Numbered from the stretch's first letter, positions 1-11,121 are shown. The stretch is 64,000 bases of DNA from a candidate division KSB1 bacterium (GCA_034521575.1 JAXHMJ010000005.1:248001-312000); one strand, 5' to 3'. Made by a program: numbers and translations. The notes: generated by a model from the sequence alone, not told the origin.

Positions 1-695
1 GATGAGCAAAGTCAAACCGATGACAATACCTCCCTGGGGAATCAGACCACCGGCGATACATTTTTGAACATTTGCAGAAGATTTTGACAGTTTACAACCA
101 AGAAACGTACCACAATATTTCCCACTCGCTCGAAAAATAACAAAAAGCTTGATGTGCAATGCTTATATTAACACTAAAGTTAATAATTCCGAGAATGTCA
201 TCAAATGCGGCAACCCTCATGATAGTGGAGGTAACCTCACCCTTTGCATAATATTCATGTTCGACCGCCAAAGTGGCAGACGGGTCTATTGGCGAAGCAA
301 GAGAAGCCAAAAGCAAGCCAGGCGGGATAAAATATGTCAACAAACCATGCTCAGAAGGCATGATCAAAGGAGCCAAAAAAACAAGAGACAGCAACGAACA
401 GGTAAGCGAATTCAGCTTCAAAAGGAACAATATATAGAATAGATTTGCCCAGAGTGCGGATTTTGGAATACAGCAATGTGCCGCCGACAGAGAAAGTAAT
501 AAATGATAACGCAATATTGGTTACCAGACTGGTATGATCGACGACTGAAGCCGGAATAATATGTGTAATGCCGGGATTGACGATCAATCCCGGCAAAATA
601 TAACCTGGTACTTTGGGTAGCCCAAAATGAAAACACAATTCTCCCACTATGTAACCGGTGAATAATATAATACCTAATAAAAGAATTGGCGGCAT
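1..695 (-). pseudogene. Monovalent cation:proton antiporter (CPA2/Kef type), broken and cut by window edge
   Basis: From an ATG at 695 the minus strand reads as a polytopic membrane antiporter. It has the family signature SPIDPSATLAV followed by FDDILGI, the acidic residues expected in the ion-binding core. Such proteins exchange protons for sodium or potassium across the inner membrane. The frame changes near 360-400. Near 165-175 it jumps from the FDDILGIINF region directly to a late segment (FRASGKY, then GGLIPQGGIVIGL), which in this family normally lies some 80-100 residues further on, so an internal piece seems to be missing. The 3' end leaves the window. I infer a pseudogene or a misassembled gene. 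It is unrelated to glycan breakdown and probably marks the left border of the locus. Confidence 0.7.
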
Positions 696-711
696 ATCGC
701 AACACTTTCAA

Positions 712-1393
712 TTTTATACAATCGACTGCAGGTCAAACCAGCCATAAAAATTGTCCAACTCGATGGTCCATTCCATCTGCCTAGTGTTTCGCTTCTCAAA
801 AGATCAGAGACGTTTATTTCTAACAGACCAAATTTTGGGCGTGTATACCACTCTTTATCCCAATCGATCCGAGTGTTTCAGATTTATATTCAACGACTTT
901 CTGTTGCGAGTGCATTCCCAGGCACAGTAACTCCCTTGGCTGATCCGGACAATTGCTACAATCTCGTGCGCTTCGTGTGGCACCGTAAAAAACCCCGTTT
1001 TTTTGGTTTACTTTTATAAAATATCCAATTTTGGACAAGAACGCAAAAAAAGGGGCAAGCCAGGAATTTAGGAACAGGGAATCGAACAGGTATTGCGACT
1101 GCCTTTTTCAATGACGCCATTAAACAACTGAAACTGGCTGTAGATGCGGGAGCATCAGATATTCGGGGTACAAAATCCGAAAATCGCCGAAATCGGTTTT
1201 GCCAGCATTATGGGAAGCACCGAACAACGTTCATTCGGAACGTTTGAGATTATCGGCATCTTCTATTACTTGCATCATGTCTTCCGTCTGAGGCATCATC
1301 AAGCACTTTTATTCGCCCCGGAAATACCTTTGAGGGAATAGGATCGACCTCATATTAAGTCCTCCATGCAATATTTTAGGGATGCATCATCAT
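712..1393. other. Region without an intact gene (scar next to the locus border)
   Basis: No open reading frame longer than 72 codons with a recognisable product is present on either strand. A 72-codon minus-strand frame at 820-1038 has a CxxC-containing stretch (ARDCSNCPDQP) faintly like the zinc-ribbon part of some DDE transposases, and a 65-codon plus-strand frame lies at 1144-1341. I could not assign either. The segment separates a decayed antiporter from a decayed GH95 gene, so it may be the remains of genes lost at the locus edge. Confidence 0.45.
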
Positions 1394-3127
1394 TTAAAAA
1401 GTCCTGAGCGTATAAACTCCTCCGGCCTGCGTGGACAGATCATACATAAACGTGGGTTCAATATCGACCGCATTGAGCTCGGCGGCGTCTGAAATCAGCG
1501 GTTTTTTGATTTCAGGAATCCAGTAAAACGGATTCGGATTTTCGCCCCGGGCCGGTTTCATCTCAGCGGATCCTTGCACCTGAATCGGACAGCGGGCTCG
1601 AATCCGCCGCGGGCGCGCAGACCCGCAACACTGCCGGTATCCCATGCATCGGGAAGCGCGGGCAGAATATCGATACAGCCGTCGTCGCTTTGCACCAGCA
1701 TTTCGGCCACACCGGATGTAAACCCGAAATTACCGTCGATCTGGAACGGCGGGTGCGCGTCGAACAGGTTGGGATAGGTGCCGCCTGTTTCAGAAAATCC
1801 ATTCCCGTCCGAATCCCCATGCCGCGACGGTTTGATCTGTTCCCGCATCAGCTTGCAGGCGTGATTCCCGTCGAGGAAATGCGCCCATAGATTGATTTTC
1901 CAGTTCATCGACCAGCCGGTCGAAGGATCGCCGCGAAATAACAGCGAGGTGCGGGCGGCTTCGAACAGCTCTGGCGTGCGAAACGGCGATATCTGGTTTC
2001 CGGGAAACACTCCGTACAAATGCGACACATGCCGATGATGATCGTCGGGATCATCCCAGTCGTGCATCCATTCCTGCAATTGACCGTACTGTATGATCTG
2101 CATCGGGGGCAATTGTTCAAGCGCGCGGTTGATGCGCGTTATAAACTCGGGGTCCCGGTTCAACAGCTCCGCCGCTCGAATGGTCCGGGTAAACAAATCA
2201 AACAGCAGTTGATTGTCCATGGTGGTTCCGGCGGCAAGAGAGACATCGGGATGACAGGCCGGCGCGTTTTCCGGAGAAATTGATGGAGAAACGACCAGCC
2301 AGCCGTGCTCCGGTTCCCTAATTAAAACATTTAGATAAAATTCGACCGCGCCTTTCAGCACCGGGTATACCGATTTCAGAACATCGATATCCCCGCTGAA
2401 CGCATATTTTTCCCACACATGCTGACAGAGCCAGGCCCCGCCCATAGGCCACATCCCCCAAAACGCTCCGTCGATGGCGCCGGTCATACGCCAGATATCC
2501 GTATTGTGATGCAACACCCACCCGTCAGCGCCATACATCGTCTTTGCGGTCTGTTCGCCCTGAACGGCAACCTCACGCACCATCTGAATCAACGGTTCGT
2601 TCAGCTCGCTGAGATTTGTGGTTTCCGAGGGCCAGTAATTCATTTCCGTGTTGATATTGACCGTATATTTACTGTCCCAGGCCGGTAAAAGCCTGTGGTT
2701 CCAGATGCCCTGCAGATTGGCCGGTTGACTGCCGGGACGCGATGATGAGATCAACAAATAGCGACCATACTGAAACAGTAAAGCGACCAGCTGCGGATCA
2801 TGTGCCTGCGCAAACTGTTCGATCCGAATATCGGTGGGATTGTTCACCGAATCAGTAACGCCCAGATATAGGCGGACCCGGTTGAAATAGCGCTGATAAT
2901 CAGCGATATGATCATTCAGGACCTGGTGCACAGGTTTCCGCAGAGCATTCCGCAGAAACCGTTCAGCTCGTTCTTCGGCAACGGCGCTGATATCGTGAAA
3001 ATTCTTGAAATTCGTGGCAATGGAAATGTAAAGTGTTGCAGTGTCGGCGCCGCTGACCCGAATACGCCCTGCTTCCGCCGAGACCTGACCGCCGTTTGCG
3101 GTGACGTTGACCTGTACCTGAAACCGG
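1394..3127 (-). CDS. GH95 alpha-L-fucosidase, 3' part (frameshifted, damaged C-terminus)
   Basis: This part carries the (alpha/alpha)6-barrel catalytic domain of GH95, inverting enzymes that release alpha-linked L-fucose (some members act on L-galactose). Visible family residues are the asparagine pair in [11 protein letters not shown], the general-acid glutamate in SISPEN and the aspartate in QIDGNFG. The frame joins the 5' part at a run of seven C on the plus strand (3128-3134). Reading one base fewer restores PGGRFQVQ. The main frame stops at 1558. The expected C-terminal end (GENPNPFYW, then [13 protein letters not shown]) follows in another frame down to 1394, but roughly 35 residues expected between the two are absent, so a small deletion is likely as well. 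It is the last enzyme of the minus-strand series. Confidence 0.75.
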
Positions 3128-3134
3128 CCCCCCC

Positions 3135-3782
3135 AGGAACGGACTCGTGATCGCTGGTCACGCCGGACATGACCAATCGGTTGCCGTCGATAACGGACAA
3201 ATCGACCGGCGCCGGATGATTCAGCAAAGCGGTAAAACTGATGCTTGCCGGTTGACTCGCCATCAGGTTGACCACTATGACCTGATCCGGATGGGACGCA
3301 AAGACCTGACGCTGATATGTGACACCGTCCATGTCATAGCGCGTGGTCGCCACAGCAGACCCGATATCCAGTTCACGATAATAATTTCGAGTCCGTTCAT
3401 GTCCGGGGAATAAAAGATGCAGATTGCCGGCTGTTTGATACGGCATCCCGTGTGCATTCCGTGCGATGAATGACCGGTTGACCAGATCCTGGGCCTGCTC
3501 ATACTTGCCATCGAAAATCAGTTGCCTGACTGGCGCCAGGGCATCTCTGGCGTCCTGACTGTCATTTCGATAAGGCTGTCCGGCCCAGATTGTATGTTCA
3601 TTGAGTTGAACGTTTTCCCGGGACGGTGTTCCGAAAACCATGGCGCCGAGGCGGCCGTTGCCCACCGGCAGGGCTTCAACCCAGTACTCGGCGGGTTGAT
3701 CGTACCACAATCTCAGCAACGAGTCAGTCTGCGCCAGTAAACATTGCGCGATTAAAGTGATCAGCAGCGCTTTCTGTATCAT
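3135..3782 (-). CDS. GH95 alpha-L-fucosidase, 5' part (frameshifted)
   Basis: This is the N-terminal beta-sandwich of the same GH95 gene. The ATG at 3782 is preferred over one six codons upstream because GGAGAGG lies just before it and the protein then begins directly with a signal peptide ([18 protein letters not shown]). After the signal come the family's typical start motifs: WYDQPAEYW, then [15 protein letters not shown] and [10 protein letters not shown]. Frame is lost at the seven-base C run at 3128-3134. Joined with the 3' part the protein would be close to the usual GH95 length of about 780 residues. There is no T9SS tail, so a periplasmic location is likely. It starts about 30 bases after the stop of the upstream GH51 gene, which suggests co-transcription. 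Confidence 0.75.
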
Positions 3783-3811
3783 ATCCTCTCCGAAATTCAT
3801 ATTATTCGATG

Positions 3812-5341
3812 TTACTTTTCAACATTGACCTTAATTTGGACAAAAGAATGCGGCGGAAATGAATAACTGAATTTGTTATCCGTGACCGGGAACTCGTCGG
3901 TTTGCGGGACATATTGGTCGCATTTGTCATAGCTAAAGGGTTCAGTCAGTGAATCGACAGTGACGAGTTTGGCGACCGCTTTTCCCTTAAATGTGCAACC
4001 ACTGTTGAGAATATCCGCGGTCAGGGTTTCGATTTTATGCCGGTTCACGACGTTGAAATAGACGACGTTCTTTTCCGGATCGTACACGCTTGTCACATTT
4101 AGATAAGGAATCCCTTTGTATCTTTCGGTGTTAAAGGTATCGCATTCGACATGAGTGTCGAGCGACCGGCCCAGACAGTTATTCGAGAACAATTTAAAAG
4201 TATGAAATAAGGGTGACTTGTAAGTTCCGTGTTCCCGGTCCATACTCAACAGAGAAGTCATCAACGTAAAATTGGTCATTTTAACCACATCGGCATGACT
4301 CAGAAAGGAATTCAGACATTGCGCTATGGGCAAAACGGACAAAAAATCGCGTCCCCAAACGCCCCATTCGTCAAAAGAAATATAGACGGGGTTTTTGAAA
4401 CCTTTCATGGCTCTCGCGGCTTTGATCTCGGCAGCCGTAACGGTGATCTTTTCTTCGAAATCCATAGCGCTTTGTCCCATGAACGTATAATAATCTTCCG
4501 ATTGTTCCCAGTAGCGATGCACGGAAATATAATCGATCACATCGCCGAGTCCGGTCAACACCTTCCAGTTCCAGTCCACCCACTTGCCAGTGCTCTCATA
4601 ATACGATGAACCGGACGCGACCAGCTTTATTGAATGATCCACGGACCGCATGGCCTTGGCCGCTTCTCTGGCAATCTTGACGTAATCCGCCGCGTTTTTA
4701 TGACCGAGTTCCCAGGGCTCGCCGTCCACCTCATTGCCGAGGTCCCAAATCTTGATATTATACGGTTCTTCATGGCCGTACTCGGCTCGCAGATCGGAAT
4801 AGTAGGTGCCTTTGTCGTAATTGCAGTATTCAACCCAGTAACAGGCATCCTGTATCGTGGCGAGACCCAGATTGACACAAATCACATTTTGGCTGCCGAT
4901 GGCGTTGTTCAGGGCAATCCACTCATCCGTGCCGACGTGATTGTTATCGATTCCGCCCCAGGCGAGGTTGATGCGCGCCGGCCGCTGGTCTTTGGGCCCG
5001 ATGCCGTCCTGCCAGTTATAGCCCATGACGTAATTGCCTCCGGGCCAACGCATGTTGGTAATTTTCAACTCCTTCATCGCTTCGATATAATCGGTCCGAA
5101 ATCCGTTTTCATCGGCAAGCGGATGAGACGGATCGTATAAATTTCCATAAAGCGTATTAAAACCGGCGGTATCGGGCAATCCCATACGTGCGCCGCTGAA
5201 ATGAATCGGTTCCATAAACACCCCATACATTTTGGGATCGATCTCTCCGATTGTTCGATCGAGATCGATTTTAATTGTCGCTGTCTGAGCAAAGACTGAA
5301 AAAGCAAGAGCGAGCAGTAGAATGATTGCTATTTTTTTCAT
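3812..5341 (-). CDS. GH51 alpha-L-arabinofuranosidase
   Basis: This is a 509-residue protein with a clear signal peptide (MKKIAIILLLALAFSVFAQ) and no sorting tail, so it is probably periplasmic. GH51 enzymes are retaining arabinofuranosidases that remove L-arabinose side chains from arabinoxylan, arabinan or their oligosaccharides. The family landmarks are present: MRWPGGNYVMGYNW and DGIGP near residues 95-120, the acid/base glutamate in DLGNEVDG, and the nucleophile glutamate in SFDEWGVW, followed by a C-terminal beta-sandwich. It is one of three GH51 genes here and the most divergent (for example LGNEVDG where the other two have GNEVWGCGG or GNESWGCGG), so it may prefer a different linkage. 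It sits between GH27 and GH95 on the same strand with short gaps. Confidence 0.88.
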   Translation of the reverse strand: MKKIAIILLLALAFSVFAQTATIKIDLDRTIGEIDPKMYGVFMEPIHFSGARMGLPDTAGFNTLYGNLYDPSHPLADENGFRTDYIEAMKELKITNMRWPGGNYVMGYNWQDGIGPKDQRPARINLAWGGIDNNHVGTDEWIALNNAIGSQNVICVNLGLATIQDACYWVEYCNYDKGTYYSDLRAEYGHEEPYNIKIWDLGNEVDGEPWELGHKNAADYVKIAREAAKAMRSVDHSIKLVASGSSYYESTGKWVDWNWKVLTGLGDVIDYISVHRYWEQSEDYYTFMGQSAMDFEEKITVTAAEIKAARAMKGFKNPVYISFDEWGVWGRDFLSVLPIAQCLNSFLSHADVVKMTNFTLMTSLLSMDREHGTYKSPLFHTFKLFSNNCLGRSLDTHVECDTFNTERYKGIPYLNVTSVYDPEKNVVYFNVVNRHKIETLTADILNSGCTFKGKAVAKLVTVDSLTEPFSYDKCDQYVPQTDEFPVTDNKFSYSFPPHSFVQIKVNVEK

Positions 5342-5394
5342 AAAGTTACTCCATGTTGGATGTCTCGTGGGGTTAACACTTTCAAAATGGATTA

Positions 5395-7218
5395 CTATTC
5401 TTCAGACCTGTTGAGTTTATATATTTTTAGCAACTTTGCGCCATGTTTTTTGACCCATACGGACATGTTGTCATTGAATTCGCCGATATCCTTTTTTGTC
5501 CACAAATCACGAACCCGGCATCTCTCTGTGATACCGATTTGTTCGAGTTTCAAATCGATTTTTATCGAATCCTGAGGCGATGCGCCGGTCGGATAGCGCG
5601 TAAACACATGAAATCTGACCGTTGCCCCGTCCGTGTGCTGTACGCACTCGCCATCGAGTCCGGCCAGCGCGGAAAACGTATCATATCCATCGGGGATATC
5701 ATAGGTGATAATCGAGGGCGCATGCGTGCCGATGCCGTTCTCATATACCTGGCCGTCCACAATGAGTTCATTACCGCCGACACTCTTGTTTACGGTGGTC
5801 GTTCCCCATCCGGAGGTCGCCTGAACCCACGGCACATTAATCAGTTGAAGGGAACCGTTTTCACCGGACAGTGTCGGTTCGATCCAGTCCGCGTGATCCC
5901 AGTGACTGCCGTCTCCGCCGTCCGTGACCACCAGATACAGTTTTTCAGCGCCTGTGATGTCCACATCGATTTGCGTCGACTGTTCGCCGGGTTTGTGGGT
6001 GATCACAGGACTGGTGTACAATGCCAGATTCTCCTGAATCGGTTTTTGATCGCCTGAATAGAAAAGTGCGATATATTTTCCCCGGCTATCCGGATCATCG
6101 GCAGTCCAGGCGATTGCCTCACCGTCGTTAAACAGCAACCGGTTGTTTTCGCTGTTTTTTAAAACAGCCAGCGCTTCCTCGTTGGTCAGCAAGCTTTTGG
6201 TAAACGCGTCATTATCCGGCAAATGTCCGCCAAACATCAACGGAGAATGGCAGATCAGAAAAAGCGACATCAGGGTCATCTGTTCTTCGCGGGTCAATCG
6301 GCTCATTCGATCGTCACCGCGTTCAGCGCGAATACCGATTCGTCCCAGAGGCAGCATATCGCCGTCCGGCCAGTGTCCCGGTTCCATATAGGGAATCCAT
6401 TTTTCAAACAGGGCAAAATGCTCGTTCACCTGAGACCAGTTGTCCCAAAAGTCACCGATAATCCGCCACATGTTGGCATGGGCGCTGACATGCTGAGCAT
6501 TTTCGATCGGCGTTTCTCCGGGCGATGTGCTGAGCACCATCGGGCGTCCGCACCGATCAATGGCGTGCCGAATCATTTCAATTTCATCTTTATGATACGG
6601 ACGCGACAGATCATCCACCTTGACAAAGTCAACATCCCAGGCAGCGTACAGATTAAACAGCGAATTATAGTATGCCTGCGCGCCCTTTTTATCAGCATCC
6701 ACAGTGTACATATCACCTAGCCAGGTGCATAATTGCTCCGTGTTGTAGATATTCTGAGCTGTGGCATCACTGCCCAATACCGGAGTATTCTGTTCAACTG
6801 CTATCTTGGGAATACCGCGCATGAAATGGATGCCGAACTTTAGACCTTTGCTATGAATATAATCAGCCAGCGGCTTGAATCCTTTACCCCCGGCAGCAGA
6901 GGGAAACCGGTTTACCGCCGGCAGGAATCTTCCGTATGAATCCATAACGTAATCCGGATTGCTTTCATTATAGCCATGAGTTTTCGGATTTTCCACATAC
7001 CAGCGGATATCCACCACGATATACTCCCAGCCGTAGGATTTTAAATACTCTGCCATATAATCGGCATTCACCTTGACTTCCTGCTCGGTCACAGTGGGAC
7101 CGAAACAATCCCAGCTGTTCCAGCCCATGGGCGGGGTCAGGGCATAGTCAGCAAAATCCTGACCGGAGACAACAGCGCTAAACAAAAAGAGAACAACCAA
7201 GATAATTCTTTGTCTCAT
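5395..7218 (-). CDS. GH27 alpha-galactosidase / beta-L-arabinopyranosidase with NPCBM domain
   Basis: The protein is about 607 residues. An ATG at 7218 preceded by GAGAGTG is preferred to a TTG four codons upstream and gives a clean signal peptide (MRQRIILVVLFLFSAVVSG). The GH27 barrel opens with TPPMGWNSWDCFG. The nucleophile aspartate lies in FVKVDDL near residue 200 and the acid/base aspartate in IGDFWDNW near residue 255. Residues of about 475-600 form an NPCBM-type carbohydrate-binding domain (YENGIGTHAPS). GH27 includes alpha-galactosidases, alpha-N-acetylgalactosaminidases and beta-L-arabinopyranosidases, and in an arabinoxylan setting the last is possible. There is no T9SS tail. The gene ends in TAG, which shows that TAG is a normal stop in this genome. 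Confidence 0.85.
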   Translation of the reverse strand: MRQRIILVVLFLFSAVVSGQDFADYALTPPMGWNSWDCFGPTVTEQEVKVNADYMAEYLKSYGWEYIVVDIRWYVENPKTHGYNESNPDYVMDSYGRFLPAVNRFPSAAGGKGFKPLADYIHSKGLKFGIHFMRGIPKIAVEQNTPVLGSDATAQNIYNTEQLCTWLGDMYTVDADKKGAQAYYNSLFNLYAAWDVDFVKVDDLSRPYHKDEIEMIRHAIDRCGRPMVLSTSPGETPIENAQHVSAHANMWRIIGDFWDNWSQVNEHFALFEKWIPYMEPGHWPDGDMLPLGRIGIRAERGDDRMSRLTREEQMTLMSLFLICHSPLMFGGHLPDNDAFTKSLLTNEEALAVLKNSENNRLLFNDGEAIAWTADDPDSRGKYIALFYSGDQKPIQENLALYTSPVITHKPGEQSTQIDVDITGAEKLYLVVTDGGDGSHWDHADWIEPTLSGENGSLQLINVPWVQATSGWGTTTVNKSVGGNELIVDGQVYENGIGTHAPSIITYDIPDGYDTFSALAGLDGECVQHTDGATVRFHVFTRYPTGASPQDSIKIDLKLEQIGITERCRVRDLWTKKDIGEFNDNMSVWVKKHGAKLLKIYKLNRSEE

Positions 7219-7326
7219 ATTCACTCTCAATGTTTTTAATTACAGATTTACTTCCGACTTGTTTTTTTGATGATTTTGCAAAACCGGCTGCTCTGTTGTT
7301 GTAATCATATTTGAATACCTTTTTCA

Positions 7327-8931
7327 TCACTCTTTTAATCGGACATCCATTGAAACCACAGTCACAGATTGCGGCGATAGAGTCAGTGAAATTTTATTTT
7401 CAAAGACAACAAGATCAAGGGTTTCAGGCAACACATTTTCCGGCTTTTCAAAGGTGTTGATTGCATCAATTGAGGATGCATAGAGAGTCTCGCCTTTGGC
7501 ACGAATTATCGAACAATCCTTCAATGAGAGGTCGATCATAGCGGGCTTGTTTGGATCGATATTGGTGACAGCCAACAGAATCGTGCCATTCTCTCCTTTT
7601 GCTGCAATGGCGTCAACACGCGGCAGCTTTATATCCTCAACCTGATAATGACCCGCATCATAGTCGATCCCGAGCCGGGTAGCATTCTGAAAGGGCACAT
7701 ACAGACGGAATGTATGATAGGTCGGTGTCAATATCATTTTTTCTTTGTCTGTGAGAATCATAGCCTGCAGGACATTAATCATTTGAGCAATATTCGCTCC
7801 GCGAACCCGATCGGCGTGTCTGATGAATATATTGAAATTCAATGCTGCAACAATGGCATCGCGCTGTGAATTCTGCTGTTCGAGATACCCGTCAGGGGTG
7901 CCTTCAGCAGGCGCATACCAGGTTCCCCATTCATCCACTAAAATCGATACTTTTCTTTCAGGATCGTATTGGTCCATGATTGCTTTATTGCCGGCAATAA
8001 ATTCATCCATACCAAGGGTTTCTTCTATCACTGAAACATACTGATGTTCATTGAAACCGGTGGCAATAATATTGGGCGGCCATCCATTTCGAGTATAGCG
8101 GTGCAACGACAGTCCCTGAATGTCCCATGCCCAGCTTTTTGTGGACCAGGCTTTCATAATCACCTCGGTGTATTCCGCAAAACCGGTTACATCCGGTCCT
8201 ACGGCCACCTGTTGCGTCTGCATATCATTGTTATAATTGGTGCTGAAATTGGAAAAACGCTTTAGTTTTACAAGATATTCTTCGGCTGTAAACGGGCCGC
8301 CGCAGCCCCAGACTTCATTTCCAATCCCCCAAAAGGCCACTTTATAGGGTTCAGGATGGCCGTTACGGGCCCGCTCCTTGGCAAGTGTTGATTTTTCGGC
8401 AGTCAAATACTCCAGCCAGTCAGCAGCCTCCTTGACGGTGCCGGAACCGACATTGGCGGAAATAAACGCTTCAGCTCCTATCTGTTCGAGAAAATCAAAA
8501 TACTCATGTGTGCCAAAGGTATTGGGTTCAATGCGTCCGGCCCAGCTGGCGTTGATTCGGGTTTGTCGTTCTTCCGGTTTGCCGATGCCGTCCCGCCAGT
8601 GATACTCGTCAGCGAAACAGCCGCCGGGCCATCGAACATTGGGTACATTGAGAGTTTTCAGAGCCTCCACCACATCATTTCGTATTCCTTTTGTATTCGG
8701 TATGTCCGATTCAGGACCCACCCAAATCCCTTCATAGATACCGCGTCCCAAGTTTTCAGCAAACTGGCCAAAGATGTGTTTATTAATCACCGGACCGGTT
8801 TGAGCAGGATCAACCACCAGGTTTATCGGGGTATCATTTTCAGCATAAATCTAATCTGTGCTGATTGAAAAAGCAAAAATTAGAACTATTTTAAAATATT
8901 TTGCAAAGAACTGCAAAAGTGCAGAATTCAT
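7327..8931 (-). CDS. GH51 alpha-L-arabinofuranosidase with in-frame amber codon in the signal peptide
   Basis: The catalytic part has the GH51 motifs NVRWPGGCFADEYHW, the acid/base glutamate in GIGNEVWGCGG and the nucleophile in LVDEWGTW. An uninterrupted frame from GTG at 8817 lacks a signal peptide. Reading upstream in the same frame gives IYAENDTPINLV, then a TAG codon (plus-strand 8851-8853), then a typical hydrophobic signal sequence beginning MNSALLQFFAKYF at ATG 8931. The natural gene therefore probably starts at 8931 and is interrupted by one nonsense codon, either a point mutation or a sequencing error. Without repair a cytoplasmic product from 8817 is conceivable but unlikely. It is closely similar to the GH51 at 49985-51550. 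No sorting tail is present. Confidence 0.82.
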
Positions 8932-9089
8932 AGCTTTTTCCTTTTTATCATCATGTAAACCCTATGGATTACAGCATTATACAAGCTATACCACATAAAA
9001 AGCTATTATAATACGTTGCAACTATTTCTCCAGTCATTCAAGTGTCATTTTTCAGTCTCTTTTGTTTATCCAATATTGTTTCACGATCA

Positions 9090-10165
9090 TCATTGACTCT
9101 TGACTATAATTTTAGCGGCCTCGAGTCCGGGCGATTTTGCGGTAAGAGTGATAGACCCCGAATCGTCTGACCGCGACCGTACGATCCCCAAAGCCAGTCC
9201 GTTAAAAGCCTTTCGTTTCTGAGACGGAAATGGTGTAAAATCCGTCGGATTGCCGTTATCAGTAGCCACAATCTCGCCGGGACCGGTTACCTCAAAATGA
9301 ATCACATGATCAGCCGTCGGAACCGTCAGACCGTTCTTATCAGCGACTTTGACCGTGACAAAGGCCAGTTCCTTACCATCAGCCCGGATGGTTTTGCGGT
9401 CAACAGAGGCTAGCAGCCGAGCCGGTTTCCCGGCGGTTTGAACCGTATCTTCAGCCCAGGGTTCGCCATTTTTATAGGTAACAACCCGAAGCTCACCGGG
9501 TTGATAAACCACATCATCCCAGCGCAGACGATATTCGTATTGTTTCTTTTCTTTTTTTCCGAGTGAAACACCATTCAGAAACAGCTCGGCTTGATCTCCG
9601 GAAGTAAACGCATGCACCGGTGTGACTTTGCCGATGCGGTCCGGCCAGTTCCAGTGCGGCAGGATATGCGCCATGCGCAGGTCGGGACGCCAGCGCGACT
9701 GATACAGATAATACCGGTCCTTTTTGAATCCCGCCAGATCAATAATGCCAAAATACGAACTGCGTGCTGAGTAAAAAGGCGTCGGTTCTCCCAGATAATC
9801 CCAGCCGCTCCATACAAATCCTCCGGCCACATAGGGATGCCGGTCCAGAGAACGGAACACCTTGTCTGCTGAAGACCCGAAATCGGCGGTATGCAGTTCA
9901 TAGGCACTGACATAATGATGCTCCGGATCACAGCCCAGACTGTCATTGATCGGAGCGCTGATACTTTTATGCACCGGAAACACATAGGTGCCGCGGCTGC
10001 TCAGCGCCGCTGCGTTTTCACTGCTGACAATCACCTTGTCAGGATATTTTTCATGAAACGCCGGATACAGCGGAGACGTGGTGATGCCGTTGAGATGCGA
10101 ATAGGCCGGTGCATTGCGGATTCCCTCTCCCTGATAATTCAGACTGATTAAATCCATGTGTCGGC
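9090..10165 (-). CDS. GH2 beta-galactosidase-like enzyme, C-terminal part (frameshifted)
   Basis: This third piece of a split GH2 gene begins in the right frame with MDLISLNYQGEG. It contains the nucleophile glutamate in VIVSSENAAALSSRGTY, the end of the catalytic barrel (FVWSGWDYLGEPTP) and two C-terminal Ig-like beta-sandwich domains (HAFTSGDQAELFLNG; ADGKELAFVTVKV). Frame with the middle piece is lost near 10160-10165. The YVFPVHKS region and Ig domains resemble secreted GH2 beta-galactosidases of Bacteroidota. Joined, the protein would be around 900 residues. There is no sorting tail. The substrate is probably terminal beta-galactose on xylan or xyloglucan side chains, but GH2 also includes beta-glucuronidases and mannosidases. 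Confidence 0.75.
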
Positions 10166-11105
10166 GAGAACGGCATATCCGGTTTGGCATAGTTCATCGA
10201 TGCGGTCGCGGGCCGGGTGGAATCTTCCTGTTTTAGAATGTTGTGCAGCCGCTGCGCCAGAGCCGCCCCCTCTTTACCGGTGTACTGCTCGCCGACTTCA
10301 TTGCCGAAACTCCACATAATCACCGACGGATGATTGCGGTCGCGGCGGATAAACGCGCGCAGGTCAGGTTCATGCCAGTCCGGAAAGATGAGATGAAAAT
10401 CAAGAGGTGTTTTTTTGCGCGCCCAGATGTCAAATATCTCGTCCACCACCAGAAATCCCATACGGTCCGTCAATTCCAGCAGTTCAGGAGCCGGTGGATT
10501 GTGTGCGGTGCGGATGGCGTTACAACCCATATCGCGAAGTATTTTTAACTGACGTTCGGCAGCACGGATGTTGAACGCCGCACCCAGCGCGCCGAGATCG
10601 TGATGCAGATTAACACCCTTGATGTAGATGTGTTCGCCATTTACAAAAACCCCGGAATCCGGATCAAAACGCAGAGACCGGATACCAAAGCGGGTTATAT
10701 ATTGATCCACAGGCTTTTCATTCTGCCATAATGTCGTGACCGCGGCATAACGGTTGGGACTCTGACCCGGAGGCGGCCCCCACAGTTCGGGGTTTTTTAG
10801 AATCACACTGGATTCAGTTTGTTTGCTCTCTCCTGCCGAAATCGTTATGTCAAGCGGTTCAAAAGCGGTCACAGCTGTTTCGGATGTCTGACCATCAGCA
10901 CTCAGCGGGTAAATCCGGGTCACGGCTTTGACAGCCACATCCGTTTCTGAATCATTATCAACCGTCACAGCTAAATTGACCGTAGCAGATGCGCTTGACA
11001 CATCGGTCGTCGTGATAAACGTGCCCCATTGTCCGACGTGCACGGAATGTGTTCTAGTCAGCCAAACATTGCGGTAAATACCGCCGCCGGAGTACCAGCG
11101 TGAAG
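10160..11105 (-). CDS. GH2 beta-galactosidase-like enzyme, middle part (frameshifted)
   Basis: In the correct frame this piece starts with SRWYSGGGIYRNVWL, the end of the GH2 sugar-binding domain. It continues through the Ig-like domain 2 (ELWGPPPGQSPNRY) into the barrel (VNGEHIYIKGVNLHHD) and ends after the acid/base glutamate in MWSFGNEVGEQ. Its nucleophile is in the downstream piece, so neither piece alone could be active. At the upstream side two shifts (near 11155 and 11105) separate it from the N-terminal part, with a short stretch in a third frame (VVPGTENQLAIRLDN). At the downstream side the frame changes after KPDMPFS near 10162. This is the most fragmented gene in the window. Confidence 0.72.
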
Positions 11106-11121
11106 AATGATCTGGGATTGT

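Noticed and set aside
820-1038. Possible DDE transposase fragment (CxxC in a 72-codon frame)
   Set aside because: Only a weak resemblance. No terminal repeats, catalytic acids or second fragment were seen.
8851-8853. TAG recoding (for example pyrrolysine or suppressor) as an explanation of the in-frame amber codon
   Set aside because: GH27 next door ends in TAG as a normal stop, and only this one internal TAG fits a conserved frame.
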